Below, in pieces: positions 47,424 through 55,882 of a stretch of DNA of 64,000 nucleotides. The notes below the pieces were generated by a model. That model did no database searches. It was not told where the DNA came from and worked only from the letters and a program-made list of their open reading frames with translations. A program made the translations under genes and the position numbers. The stretch lies in contig CP090854.1 in the NCBI GenBank assembly GCA_041879425.1, forward strand, positions 682,001-746,000, given 5' to 3'. Numbering within the stretch: position 1 is the stretch's first letter; the number at the start of each line of letters is the position of its first letter. The stretch is from Vibrio pomeroyi (lineage in GTDB: Bacteria; Pseudomonadota; Gammaproteobacteria; Enterobacterales; Vibrionaceae).

Positions 47424-49414
47424 GTAAATATTCAGTTACATCAACAGCCTCTGTTAAAGAGCCTTGTAATAATCTATCAGATATGAGTACTTTTGAGTTA
47501 ATAACTCAAAACCCTGCTGTTGCTTATGATTTAGAAGGCGAAGTTGTTTCTAGGTTTACTGATCCTGTATGGGATTTCAGTGCATATCGAGATCTTAGGA
47601 AGAACAGTTCGAAATCAACGTATAAAGTTTATTTTCCAACCGATAAGATGTCGGCAAGCTTACTTTTAGAGCTGAGAATCATTGTTTTAGCTATCTTCAA
47701 ATCAGAGTACAAATCCAGTGGCCGTGCAGCGGTTGCCACGGAAACCATGAGAAGATTACGACCGCTCTTTAATGAGCTACAGGAATGCAATCTAATGTCA
47801 GTGACTAAGCTAAACAGTAGTATAGGCATGATTAAATACTTAGAATCTGTCAAAGGAAAGTACTCTCATTCAACACTAGAAGGCAGGTTTGGGAGGCTTA
47901 ACTCTGCTTCCCGTTTAAATTTAAATGGCTTGAATATTAGCCTTCCACTAAGCAGAAATGTACTAAACGACAGTTGGGCTTCGCTAAAGCAGCTAACTGC
48001 TCCTTACGTGGCAGAGAGTTCTCATGTTAGGCAAACCTTGTACATACCACTAGAGCTTCACTCAAAGCTATTATCTGAATCGTTAGAGATCATTCATGAT
48101 GCACCAGATGTGATAACGAAAATTAATCGAGTTTTAGAGAAAAAGTTCAAGCAAGTTAGAAAATCCAGAATAGTTGCACAATCAAAGTATCCTACAGATG
48201 TTACATACCAAGCCGAAAGGCATCGAGTATCTCAAGAAAAGAAAGGAAAGTTCAAAAGCTTAAAGCAGCTCTTGATAGATGAAGGCTTAGGTCATCTTGC
48301 CTCAAAAGACAAGAATACTAGGGTTTACCATGGATATATAAGCCGTGTGTTTGCTGCTTGCTATGTAATCATTTCATCTTATACAGGAATGCGGTTTGAT
48401 GAAATTACATCATTAAAAGATGATTGTTTTCGGTGCACTCCTGATGATGAAGATAAGTATTATTATGTCCGGGCATATGAGACGAAAATATCAGGAGGGG
48501 CTGATGTAGATTACATTACCATTCCTGAAGTGAAAAAAGCTATTGATCTCATAAAGTTGATACATAGACCTGCCAAAAAATTAGTACCATCCTTGAAGGG
48601 CAATGACTTTCTGTTGATCAGTGCAAATGTCAGTATTCTCCCAACATTCGCAGCCCTAAATCCAGTGACAAAGTCGTTGCAAGACTTAGCTAAACACATC
48701 GGACTCATAGTCACTGAGTCTGCTTTAGAGCAAAGCAAAGCGATGAATCGAGGCCGTGAGCGCATAATGGTTGGAAGCTTGTGGAAGTTGAATACACATC
48801 AATTCAGAAGAACTCTAATAGTTAACTTTCTTACTCATGATCTTGCTTCTGCTCCAGCGGTAAAACAGCAGGTAAAGCATATGTACCAGTATATGACGGA
48901 GTATTACGGGAAAGGGTCAGAATTAGCATTTACTCAAAGGTTGCTAAGAGATTGGTCTATCATGGAAGATATCGCTAATGAGCACATCTTGGTAAAAACT
49001 AACATATACAGAGAGTTATACTACTCAGATTGCCACTTAGAAGGTATTAAGGGCAAAGAGATCGAGGCAATGAGAGAATCCGCCATTCAGTTAACTGATG
49101 ATGAAATTAGGGTTTTGATAGAGACTGGAGAGTGGGATATAACTAAAACTCCTTTTGGCTATTGCACAAAAGCGCATAAGTGTGAAAAAACGGATACCAT
49201 CGATCCGTCAGTTTGTGGAGAAACTTGTGATACAACGATAATCACACTAAAGAATGCGATTAACTGGAAAAAACTATACGACAGAAATATCAAGTTACTC
49301 AGGCTTGAGAGTTTGGAAGGTTTTGCAGGGAATGAAGGTATGATGAAAAGTCAGAATGTTGTAGCGTTACGAATCATGAAAGCATTTAACTTAGAACCTG
49401 AGGTACAAGCATGA
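47420..49414 (+). CDS. Tyrosine recombinase, third of a trio
   Basis: 664 residues. Catalytic motifs are present: Arg in SYTGMRFDEITSLK, HQFRRT (HxxR) and the Tyr region MYQYMTEYYGKG. A Cys-rich C-terminal segment (FGYCTKAHKCEKT... to CGETCDTT) resembles the zinc segment in large recombinases of Tn554-like elements. Overlaps the previous and next genes by 4 nt (ATGA). Confidence 0.87.
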   Translation: MSKYSVTSTASVKEPCNNLSDMSTFELITQNPAVAYDLEGEVVSRFTDPVWDFSAYRDLRKNSSKSTYKVYFPTDKMSASLLLELRIIVLAIFKSEYKSSGRAAVATETMRRLRPLFNELQECNLMSVTKLNSSIGMIKYLESVKGKYSHSTLEGRFGRLNSASRLNLNGLNISLPLSRNVLNDSWASLKQLTAPYVAESSHVRQTLYIPLELHSKLLSESLEIIHDAPDVITKINRVLEKKFKQVRKSRIVAQSKYPTDVTYQAERHRVSQEKKGKFKSLKQLLIDEGLGHLASKDKNTRVYHGYISRVFAACYVIISSYTGMRFDEITSLKDDCFRCTPDDEDKYYYVRAYETKISGGADVDYITIPEVKKAIDLIKLIHRPAKKLVPSLKGNDFLLISANVSILPTFAALNPVTKSLQDLAKHIGLIVTESALEQSKAMNRGRERIMVGSLWKLNTHQFRRTLIVNFLTHDLASAPAVKQQVKHMYQYMTEYYGKGSELAFTQRLLRDWSIMEDIANEHILVKTNIYRELYYSDCHLEGIKGKEIEAMRESAIQLTDDEIRVLIETGEWDITKTPFGYCTKAHKCEKTDTIDPSVCGETCDTTIITLKNAINWKKLYDRNIKLLRLESLEGFAGNEGMMKSQNVVALRIMKAFNLEPEVQA

Positions 49415-49854
49415 GTGGTGAACAAAAGTTAAGAGCAGCTTTAGCAAGGCTGAAAAAGGGGAAGCCAATTCATGTAAGCCCAGGTAAGAGAGTATCGCTT
49501 TCTTCTATAGAAGATGAGGCGGGAGTTGGTCGTAGTTTAATAAGGCATTACCCTGATTTACATAAAGAAGCTCTAGATGTAATAAAAGCTCAAAAGCGAG
49601 AGCCTTTAAGCTCAAATACCAGACCAGAAAAAGCAGAAGATATTGATAAGATAAAGAAAGAATTAGTTGAAAAGAAGGCTGAGCTATCCGAGCTACGTAA
49701 AGCCTATAGTGAGTTAATTAGAACAAATGCCGAGTTATTTACCTTGTTGAATGCAGTAGCACATAAGAACAGACGAGATATCGATTTAGAAAGAGTGGTT
49801 GGCTCAGTAACAAAGGTTAACATTTCGGATAACATAAGGTCTTTATTGAAGTGA
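49411..49854 (+). CDS. Small TnpC-like (DUF6262-like) coiled-coil protein
   Basis: 147 residues. The N-terminal part, LRAALARLKKGKPIHVS to SIEDEAGVGRSLIRHYPDL, looks like a DNA-binding HTH of the TnpC/DUF6262 type. The rest is a coiled coil (KKELVEKKAELSELRKAY). In Tn554-like elements a small protein follows the recombinases and affects the orientation or frequency of integration. The same role is inferred from its position as last gene of the coupled operon. Confidence 0.7.
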   Translation: MSGEQKLRAALARLKKGKPIHVSPGKRVSLSSIEDEAGVGRSLIRHYPDLHKEALDVIKAQKREPLSSNTRPEKAEDIDKIKKELVEKKAELSELRKAYSELIRTNAELFTLLNAVAHKNRRDIDLERVVGSVTKVNISDNIRSLLK

Positions 49855-49872
49855 TTGTGGCCTTTAACTAAC

Positions 49873-49906
49873 CCATCTTTTACTTATTTATAAAAGATGG
49901 ATTTCT
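49873..49906 (+). terminator. Rho-independent terminator of the recombinase operon
   Basis: A 10-bp perfect stem CCATCTTTTA / TAAAAGATGG with an 8-nt loop is followed by ATTTCTTT. Confidence 0.8.
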
Positions 49907-50334
49907 TTGAGGGAATATAGGTGACGCTGTTTCTTTTAAAAAAACAAAACAACGATGTAACTAGATCTGACAGATTGCTTAATCATACTTTACCCGTTCC
50001 GTGCTGGTAACTAGGAAGAAATCCTTCTCGGTTACCTAAACCACCTTTGCCCCATTATTAGCTTTATCGAACAAATTAGCGCATTAAATCGTTCGAAATT
50101 TGCCCAAATAAAGCTAATGTGGTGGGATTGGTCGTTATGCGATAGAGATGCATTTATATGGCGGAGAGGTAAGGCGCTTTGGGACAAAAGCGCCTTAGAC
50201 TCACTTTACTCAGTGTTCAAAACTGGTGGTGCGGCTCATTAGTTGCCGGCTACATTTGTTAATTCCTTTATCCCACGAGTTAGAACATGAAAGAAAAGTC
50301 CTTTGAAGAATGAAACTACAACCTATTACCCCCT
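49907..50334. other. Structured spacer after the recombinase operon
   Basis: No gene is seen. It holds an imperfect long inverted repeat (ATTAGCTTTAT near 50056 and ATAAAGCTAAT near 50106, with inner TCGAAC / GTTCGA) and a perfect 11-bp hairpin TAAGGCGCTTT / AAAGCGCCTTA (50170-50197, loop GGGACA) with no T-tract. ACCTTTGCCCCATTATTAG (50043-50061) recurs in related form at other module borders. Confidence 0.55.
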
Positions 50335-51174
50335 CTAATTTATGGACGTTTTATTTTTCAAGTGGCGTATAACTTGAAATGCCGGTTGAGACGTGTAGCC
50401 CTTTACGCATTCACAAACAATCTTGAGGGCACGAGTTGCCTTATGATCGTTATACTTCATGTAGTCCCAACTGCTACCGGAGGTCGAACTACCTTTAATA
50501 AAAAACTCTTCATCATTTACACCAATGTCATCAATGTCACGATAGTAATAGAGTTCATGGGGGTAACTGGCAATGTCCTTGAATACGACAAAACTACTTG
50601 TAAAACAGAACCCTGTCTTACCTGAGCCAAACACAGTTGTATCAAATAAGGCGTAGACATCATACATAGAGGTGAAGTGTTCGTTTGGCCCATGTTCAGG
50701 ATTGTACGCGTATGCCTTAGCCGCATTATTAAATTTCTTTTCCGCCTTACGGTTAAGGGACATCAACTCACGCTCTGTGACTACAGACTTGCAGTTGTCA
50801 CCGATATCGTCCTCGCTCCCGTAATAAAATGAGCTGAAGGGAGTTAAACGGCTTGCACAATACTCGGTGACAAACTCAAGCACTGAAACTGTTTCAATTA
50901 TTTTTGGTTCCGGAGACTTCTTCTTTTTCCCTTGCTCCTGAATTTTATCCAGTATCTTTTGGATGATATCCACATCATTTTCAATATCTGCGTTTTTCTT
51001 TTCGACGGTTTGCTTTTGGAGCTGGACATCCCAATCATCAATCATCTGCTTGAGAAAGTGACCGACTTCCTCTTGTTCTCTTTTAGACTCGAACCCATCT
51101 AATAAGGCCATTACCTGATGCTGCGCGCTGTACTTGGCGTCCACTACATCTATTGATTTTGTATCTTTTTCCAT
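50335..51174 (-). CDS. Unknown protein with coiled coil and possible PH-like domain
   Basis: 279 residues from ATG 51174 (an upstream in-frame TTG at 51180 is less likely). Not recognised with certainty. Residues 1-100 are charged and helical, with a Lys-rich stretch (EQGKKKKSPEPK). The C-terminal region has LFDTTVFGSGKTGFCFTSS, then VVFKDIASYPHELYYYRDID, a pattern like bacterial PH-like domains. It is soluble, with no signal peptide. It is divergent from the HTH-dynamin gene across 205 bp holding a palindromic operator, so the two probably form one functional unit. A membrane-binding role is inference. Confidence 0.6.
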   Translation of the reverse strand: MEKDTKSIDVVDAKYSAQHQVMALLDGFESKREQEEVGHFLKQMIDDWDVQLQKQTVEKKNADIENDVDIIQKILDKIQEQGKKKKSPEPKIIETVSVLEFVTEYCASRLTPFSSFYYGSEDDIGDNCKSVVTERELMSLNRKAEKKFNNAAKAYAYNPEHGPNEHFTSMYDVYALFDTTVFGSGKTGFCFTSSFVVFKDIASYPHELYYYRDIDDIGVNDEEFFIKGSSTSGSSWDYMKYNDHKATRALKIVCECVKGYTSQPAFQVIRHLKNKTSIN

Positions 51175-51291
51175 AGCCAACTTTTTTGTTTTTAAATTAT
51201 TGATATTTAGTATTGCAACTTATCACATAACATAAGGCTTGCAAGTGATTCAGCTCACACTGTCTAGGTAGAAAGCATTGATCTGTTATTG

Positions 51292-51313
51292 TTTTAGACA
51301 TATTTGTCTAAAA
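51292..51313. promoter_or_regulatory. Perfect palindromic operator between the divergent dynamin and PH-like genes
   Basis: TTTTAGACA-TATT-TGTCTAAAA: two perfect 9-bp arms with a 4-bp centre. It lies 67 bp upstream of the dynamin-like start and 118 bp from the other start. A further TGTCTA half-site lies near 51261. It is a good candidate site for the HTH domain of the downstream protein, i.e. autoregulation. Confidence 0.65.
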
Positions 51314-51379
51314 AATTTGCACCTTTAAAGATCGCGTGCCATAGTAAACATCAAGTATACATATGTGCAGGTAATAGCC

Positions 51380-53668
51380 ATGGAACAAGAACTAACAAAG
51401 CGAATGAGTGAATACCTCTTGTCTCTACGAGAAGGTGCAAAACTCTCACAGCAAGACGTCGCTGCACGTTCAAATTTTATCGGTACGACGTGTCACCTAG
51501 ACCAACGAGCAGTATCTCGCCTTGAGAAAGACCCACTAAATGCAACCGCAATTAATATTGCTGCTTATATGAATGCATTGGGTCGCAAAGAAAAAGAGTT
51601 CTACAAAAAAATCAAAGAAATCACTAGCCGGCTAGGAGCAACAACTATGAGCCAAATACTTGAAACCCAGTCCAAGAGCCAGATTGCTGAACACATTGAG
51701 TCTGCGCTTGGTCGTGTAACCAGTGCCCTCACCATCTTAACCGAACACTCGGGTACTTACTTGAAAGAGCTAAACCTTGAGAGTCGACTACTCTCGGCTA
51801 TAGAAAATCTTAAGGGGTTGTACCGCAAGCCTGTGATCGGTGTTTTCGGCCACTATGATGTGGGCAAAACAACGGTACTTAACACAATACTGGACAGCCG
51901 ACTTCTCCCTGAGTCATACCAACCAGCAACGAGTATAGTCAATCTGATCATTCATGAAGATGACAAACCCGCTGTACTGGGTGGCTGTAATGTCGCTGTG
52001 TTCCGCAAAGGTTTCTTGCCTCACATGATCAATGACAAAGCAGAAGTTGATCAGCACCTAATTAAAATGGGTGACTACTCACTACTCGAAGAACTTGGCA
52101 TTCACGATTACGATGAAGGCACAAACGATGAAGCCTACATTGCAATGGTCTTCTCAAAGGCTGAAATCTTGAAGAAGGTTTGGTTACTTGATACCCCCGG
52201 ACATCTCAACGAAGAAGAGACAGGAGATACCGAGAAAGCGCTGGCTGGCGTGGAACTGGTTGACGGCCTCCTGTTTGTGTCATGTTTCAATGGATTCTTT
52301 GACTCCAAAGACTTTGCATTCTTTAGCGACATCCTACGCCATCGCGAACCTGCAACCTCAGATGGCAAGCTAGAGCACGTAGCCATCATCGCTTCACACT
52401 GCCATAACTCAATCACAGAGAGTGATATTGCAAGGGCTAAATCCAATGCATATAAACGTCTTCGCAAACAAATGGATGAATTCATTTTTGAGCCTTGGTT
52501 AAATGAAGAGAAGGTAAAGGAAAAACCAAGCTCACTTGACTTGGAAGCGCGTACCTTACCGTTTTGGCGTGAAACCCCAGAGTATAAGAATGCACTTATC
52601 TCTGAGATCGCAACCATGTCCAATCATTTGTCATATAACCACTGTAAGCTAGTCGAGAATGCGATTTCACGCCTAGATGAGCAGCTTATTAAAGTCCTAA
52701 CAAACGCGAAACTCGAGCTACTATCCAAGAAACAAGGGGTAGAAGAGCGGGTAAAGGAACTCGATGAACAAGAGTCAAAATTCCGTAGTGAATCCGCCGA
52801 AATCGTTGCTCGCTTTGAGAAGCTGATTTCAACTTGTTCCTCTCGCAAGAATGAAGATATTGAGCGGGTTCTTAACTACTACAATGCCCACATGAGTGCT
52901 GAGGGGTTGGCAAACATGGTTCGCACTACCTTTGACGATAAAAAGGCAGCGGAGGAGAGTATTGGTGCACTAGTCGGCCAGAAACTAAACAACAAGGTTG
53001 AACAAACCCTGAGAGCGAGCAGCGACTCAATGACCAATGAAATTGATTTGTTGCTTTCACAGTGGGATAAATCAACTCCAAATATGACGAAGATGATCGG
53101 TGACTGTAGCGGCGCTGAGGGTATCGCTGGAGGCTCATTCTCAGCCTTTGACTCTCGTGCAGCGTTTATCGGTGGAATGTCTGGATTAACTAGCCTTGGC
53201 GCTATGTCATTCTATGTATCCACGTACATCACAAGCAACCTAGGCGCTTACATTCTCGTTGCCCGTGTTGCTGGCTGGTTGACTCGACTGGGTATAACAA
53301 GCAGCGTTACGACCACTACATCGTTTGTTGCTGCACTAGGCGGCCCGATCACGGTTGGCATTGCGCTGGCTAGTGCACTTGGTTACGGGTTCTATCGCCT
53401 TGTTGGCCGTGATTGGCAAGCCTCTTTCGGTAAGAAGGTGCGTGACGCCCTTGCGAAAGAAGGCACTGAAGACAAGCTGAAAGATCCAGTCGAGAAATTC
53501 TGGAATAGCACAAATCAGGCAATTCGTGAAGGCGTTAAGGGGCTTATCCAAGACACGGAAGACTACATTGTTAAACTACGTTCAGAGGCAACAACAGAGT
53601 ACGACATCGTGAAGCTTGATGAATGTATTGCGGTTGTTGAAGAGCTGAGAGGTAAATTTATAAAGTAA
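51380..53668 (+). CDS. Dynamin-like GTPase with N-terminal HTH domain
   Basis: 762 residues. An XRE-like HTH occupies about residues 9-65 (LREGAKLSQQDVAARSN, then DQRAVSRLEKDP). After a helical linker comes a dynamin-type GTPase: P-loop GHYDVGKTT (about 157-165), a switch Thr in PATSIVNL and DTPG (about 271-274). A long coiled-coil stalk follows, and then a Gly-rich hydrophobic region near residues 585-680 (GGMSGLTSLGAMSFY, GGPITVGIALASALGY) suited to membrane insertion. ATG 51380 has AGG 8 nt upstream; an in-frame GTG at 51365 is the alternative. Bacterial dynamin-like proteins can counter phage, but a DNA-binding fusion is unusual. Role inferred. Confidence 0.8.
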   Translation: MEQELTKRMSEYLLSLREGAKLSQQDVAARSNFIGTTCHLDQRAVSRLEKDPLNATAINIAAYMNALGRKEKEFYKKIKEITSRLGATTMSQILETQSKSQIAEHIESALGRVTSALTILTEHSGTYLKELNLESRLLSAIENLKGLYRKPVIGVFGHYDVGKTTVLNTILDSRLLPESYQPATSIVNLIIHEDDKPAVLGGCNVAVFRKGFLPHMINDKAEVDQHLIKMGDYSLLEELGIHDYDEGTNDEAYIAMVFSKAEILKKVWLLDTPGHLNEEETGDTEKALAGVELVDGLLFVSCFNGFFDSKDFAFFSDILRHREPATSDGKLEHVAIIASHCHNSITESDIARAKSNAYKRLRKQMDEFIFEPWLNEEKVKEKPSSLDLEARTLPFWRETPEYKNALISEIATMSNHLSYNHCKLVENAISRLDEQLIKVLTNAKLELLSKKQGVEERVKELDEQESKFRSESAEIVARFEKLISTCSSRKNEDIERVLNYYNAHMSAEGLANMVRTTFDDKKAAEESIGALVGQKLNNKVEQTLRASSDSMTNEIDLLLSQWDKSTPNMTKMIGDCSGAEGIAGGSFSAFDSRAAFIGGMSGLTSLGAMSFYVSTYITSNLGAYILVARVAGWLTRLGITSSVTTTTSFVAALGGPITVGIALASALGYGFYRLVGRDWQASFGKKVRDALAKEGTEDKLKDPVEKFWNSTNQAIREGVKGLIQDTEDYIVKLRSEATTEYDIVKLDECIAVVEELRGKFIK

Positions 53669-54226
53669 TACGGCTATCGCTCATCATATTCAAAACAAAT
53701 TATACAATAAGCATCTTCGAGTCAGCGAGATGAGTGCTGACTCACTTCTTCCCTTAACAAGGGCAAGGTGTAAACCTTGCCTTTTGAATATCTATGCATT
53801 TTTCATTAGGTTGAAAATTAGCCAGTCCCATTTTGGGGTTAAAAATAGTAATCAAAATGGAATGAAATAGAGTCATTGCACTAAGTGGTTTTTGTCCAGA
53901 GGCTTTATAGAGCTGAAGCTTTACATGTGGCACTTTCTAACAAAGTGCCTCCTAGCTCGGATCTGCCCCAAAATTGTTTAGCTCAGGATTGCTGACCACT
54001 TTCTCATGTCAATTCTTGACCTACATATACTAATAACAGATTATGAGCCTAGTTGAGCAATTGTGATTATACAGTCATGTTCTGCAATTTGTGAGTGGAA
54101 GGATGTAATACACATATAGAACAATATGTTACTTCTATGGCCTCTGTATTTTATGAAAATTTTATAAATACATCGCCTGCAGAAAAGGCACTGTAAGTTA
54201 CCAAATCATCGTAGTATGGAGTATTT
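53669..54226. other. Spacer between the dynamin-like gene and CBASS
   Basis: 558 bp with no gene. It holds the terminator at 53762-53785 and a TGCCCCA motif near 53964 related to motifs at other module borders. The CBASS promoter should lie in the AT-rich part before 54227. Confidence 0.5.
53762..53785 (+). terminator. Rho-independent terminator after the dynamin-like gene
   Basis: An 8-bp perfect stem GGCAAGGT / ACCTTGCC with a GTAA loop is followed by TTTT. Confidence 0.85.
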
Positions 54227-55126
54227 ATGAACAGGGATTGGGAATCTGTTTTTACAACTTGGTCGCAAGGGCCAAGCAAAACAGAACAGGAGCGAGCGGA
54301 GAATGCGGAGCGCCAAATTAGACAAGCAATTCATGATAGTGAAAAGTTAAGAAATCGAAATATTAAAGTTTTTACACAAGGCTCTTATCGAAATCGTGTA
54401 AATGTTAGAAAAGATAGCGATGTTGATATTGGTGTTGTTTGTTTTGATACATTTTTCCCTGTATACCCCGATGATAATGTTAAAGCCCAATTAAATAAGA
54501 GTTTTAGTGACGGCGTTTATACTTATGCATTATTCAAGAATGAGCTTGAAGAAGCTCTTGTTGCTAGGTTTGGTAGAGAAGCTGTATCAAGAGGAAGCAA
54601 ATCATTCGATATCAAAGAGAATACGTATAGAGTTGAGTCAGACGTAGCAGCATTTTTCGAACATCGCAGGTATACATCTGTAACTCATTACTTATCAGGA
54701 GTTGAAATGATTCCTGATGATTACACTCCTCCTAGAGTGAGAAATTGGCCTGAACAGCATTATCAAAATGGAGTGGCAAAGAATGATGCTACATCTAGAA
54801 GATACAAGCGAGTCGTAAGAATACTCAAAACCCTTTGCAATGAAATGGCAAGTAAAAAAATAAAATCTGCTGAAGATACGCCAAGTTTTTTAGTTGAATG
54901 TTTGGTGTTTAACGCATCAAATGAATGTTTTGGCTACCAATCTTTCAAGCCAATGGTTAGAGCTGTTCTTGCTGAACTATTCAATAATACTATGAATGAT
55001 CAAAAATGTAGTGAGTGGGGTGAAGTTAGTGAACTAAAATATCTATTCCGCTCTTCGCAGCCTTGGACTCGTCAAGGAGCTCATCAGTTTATAAGTGATG
55101 CATGGGATTATGTGGGGTATGAATAA
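54227..55126 (+). CDS. CBASS cyclic-oligonucleotide synthase (CD-NTase)
   Basis: 299-residue nucleotidyltransferase of the cGAS/DncV-like (SMODS) family. The active site is visible: GS at 52-53 (FTQGSYRNR), metal-binding Asp65 and Asp67 (KDSDVDIGV) and a third Asp at 139 (RVESDVAAF). On phage infection such enzymes make cyclic di- or trinucleotides that switch on an effector. GGAG precedes the start. The stop overlaps the Cap15 start (TAATG). The nucleotide product cannot be told from sequence. Confidence 0.92.
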   Translation: MNRDWESVFTTWSQGPSKTEQERAENAERQIRQAIHDSEKLRNRNIKVFTQGSYRNRVNVRKDSDVDIGVVCFDTFFPVYPDDNVKAQLNKSFSDGVYTYALFKNELEEALVARFGREAVSRGSKSFDIKENTYRVESDVAAFFEHRRYTSVTHYLSGVEMIPDDYTPPRVRNWPEQHYQNGVAKNDATSRRYKRVVRILKTLCNEMASKKIKSAEDTPSFLVECLVFNASNECFGYQSFKPMVRAVLAELFNNTMNDQKCSEWGEVSELKYLFRSSQPWTRQGAHQFISDAWDYVGYE

Positions 55127-55758
55127 TGCTAACTAGACTTCATATTTCGTCATTTTTAGGTCTCACCATAATTGTCTGGCTATTGGCTCTCTGGTTTCAA
55201 GGCATGCCAGTACTAAATGTTGATTTTCTAAAACCTTTCGGCACGGTTGTCGGCGTAATTGCGCTTTTTGTTACCCTTTTTAATAAGTACATGTGGTCAT
55301 GGAAAATCTTTAAGGGCTGGTATGTAAAACGGCCAGATATTAGGGGCACGTGGAAAGTAGAGTTGAAAAGCAGTTGGATAAATCCCGAAACAGGAGAGGA
55401 AACACCTCCTATTTACGGTTACGCCGTTGTTAGACAAACTTTGACTTTTCTAAGCGTACGTTTAATGACTAAAGAGTCTCGATCTGTTTTAGTCGCTCAT
55501 AGTATTGAACAACAAGAAGATGACGATTTATTCAAGCTTGTTGGAGTTTATCGAAACGAACCCAAAATAGAGTTACAAGGGAAACGAAGTGAAATTCACC
55601 ATGGGTCGTTTGCATTAGAAATTCATGGTTCACCCGTGTATGAGCTTGAAGGGCATTATTGGACTGATAGATCCACCAAGGGAGGAATGCAACTCACTGA
55701 TAGAGTTAAAAAATTGTATGATAACTATAATCAGGCTGAGCAAGAGTTTGGCAACTAA
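55126..55758 (+). CDS. cap15: CBASS effector Cap15 (two TM helices plus beta-barrel)
   Basis: 210 residues. Two N-terminal transmembrane helices (about 7-25 and 37-55) are followed by a beta-rich domain with the Cap15 pattern: PDIRGTWKVEL, VVRQTLTFLSVRLMTKESRS, VYRNEP, GSFALEI and LEGHYWTDRSTKGGMQL. Cap15 binds the cyclic nucleotide in its barrel, oligomerises in the inner membrane and kills the infected cell. Its start overlaps the CD-NTase stop by 1 nt. With no Cap2/Cap3 genes nearby, this is a minimal type I CBASS. Confidence 0.92.
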   Translation: MLTRLHISSFLGLTIIVWLLALWFQGMPVLNVDFLKPFGTVVGVIALFVTLFNKYMWSWKIFKGWYVKRPDIRGTWKVELKSSWINPETGEETPPIYGYAVVRQTLTFLSVRLMTKESRSVLVAHSIEQQEDDDLFKLVGVYRNEPKIELQGKRSEIHHGSFALEIHGSPVYELEGHYWTDRSTKGGMQLTDRVKKLYDNYNQAEQEFGN

Positions 55759-55882
55759 CAAGTCATTCAAAGTACAAAAAAATAGCTGGATTTTGCTCCT
55801 TCGTCGCTAATTTTAGCCAACTATTTTATTGCCTCTGATTGAGGCGTTAACTCTACTAAAAAAGTTTATCATTTGAGGTTAT

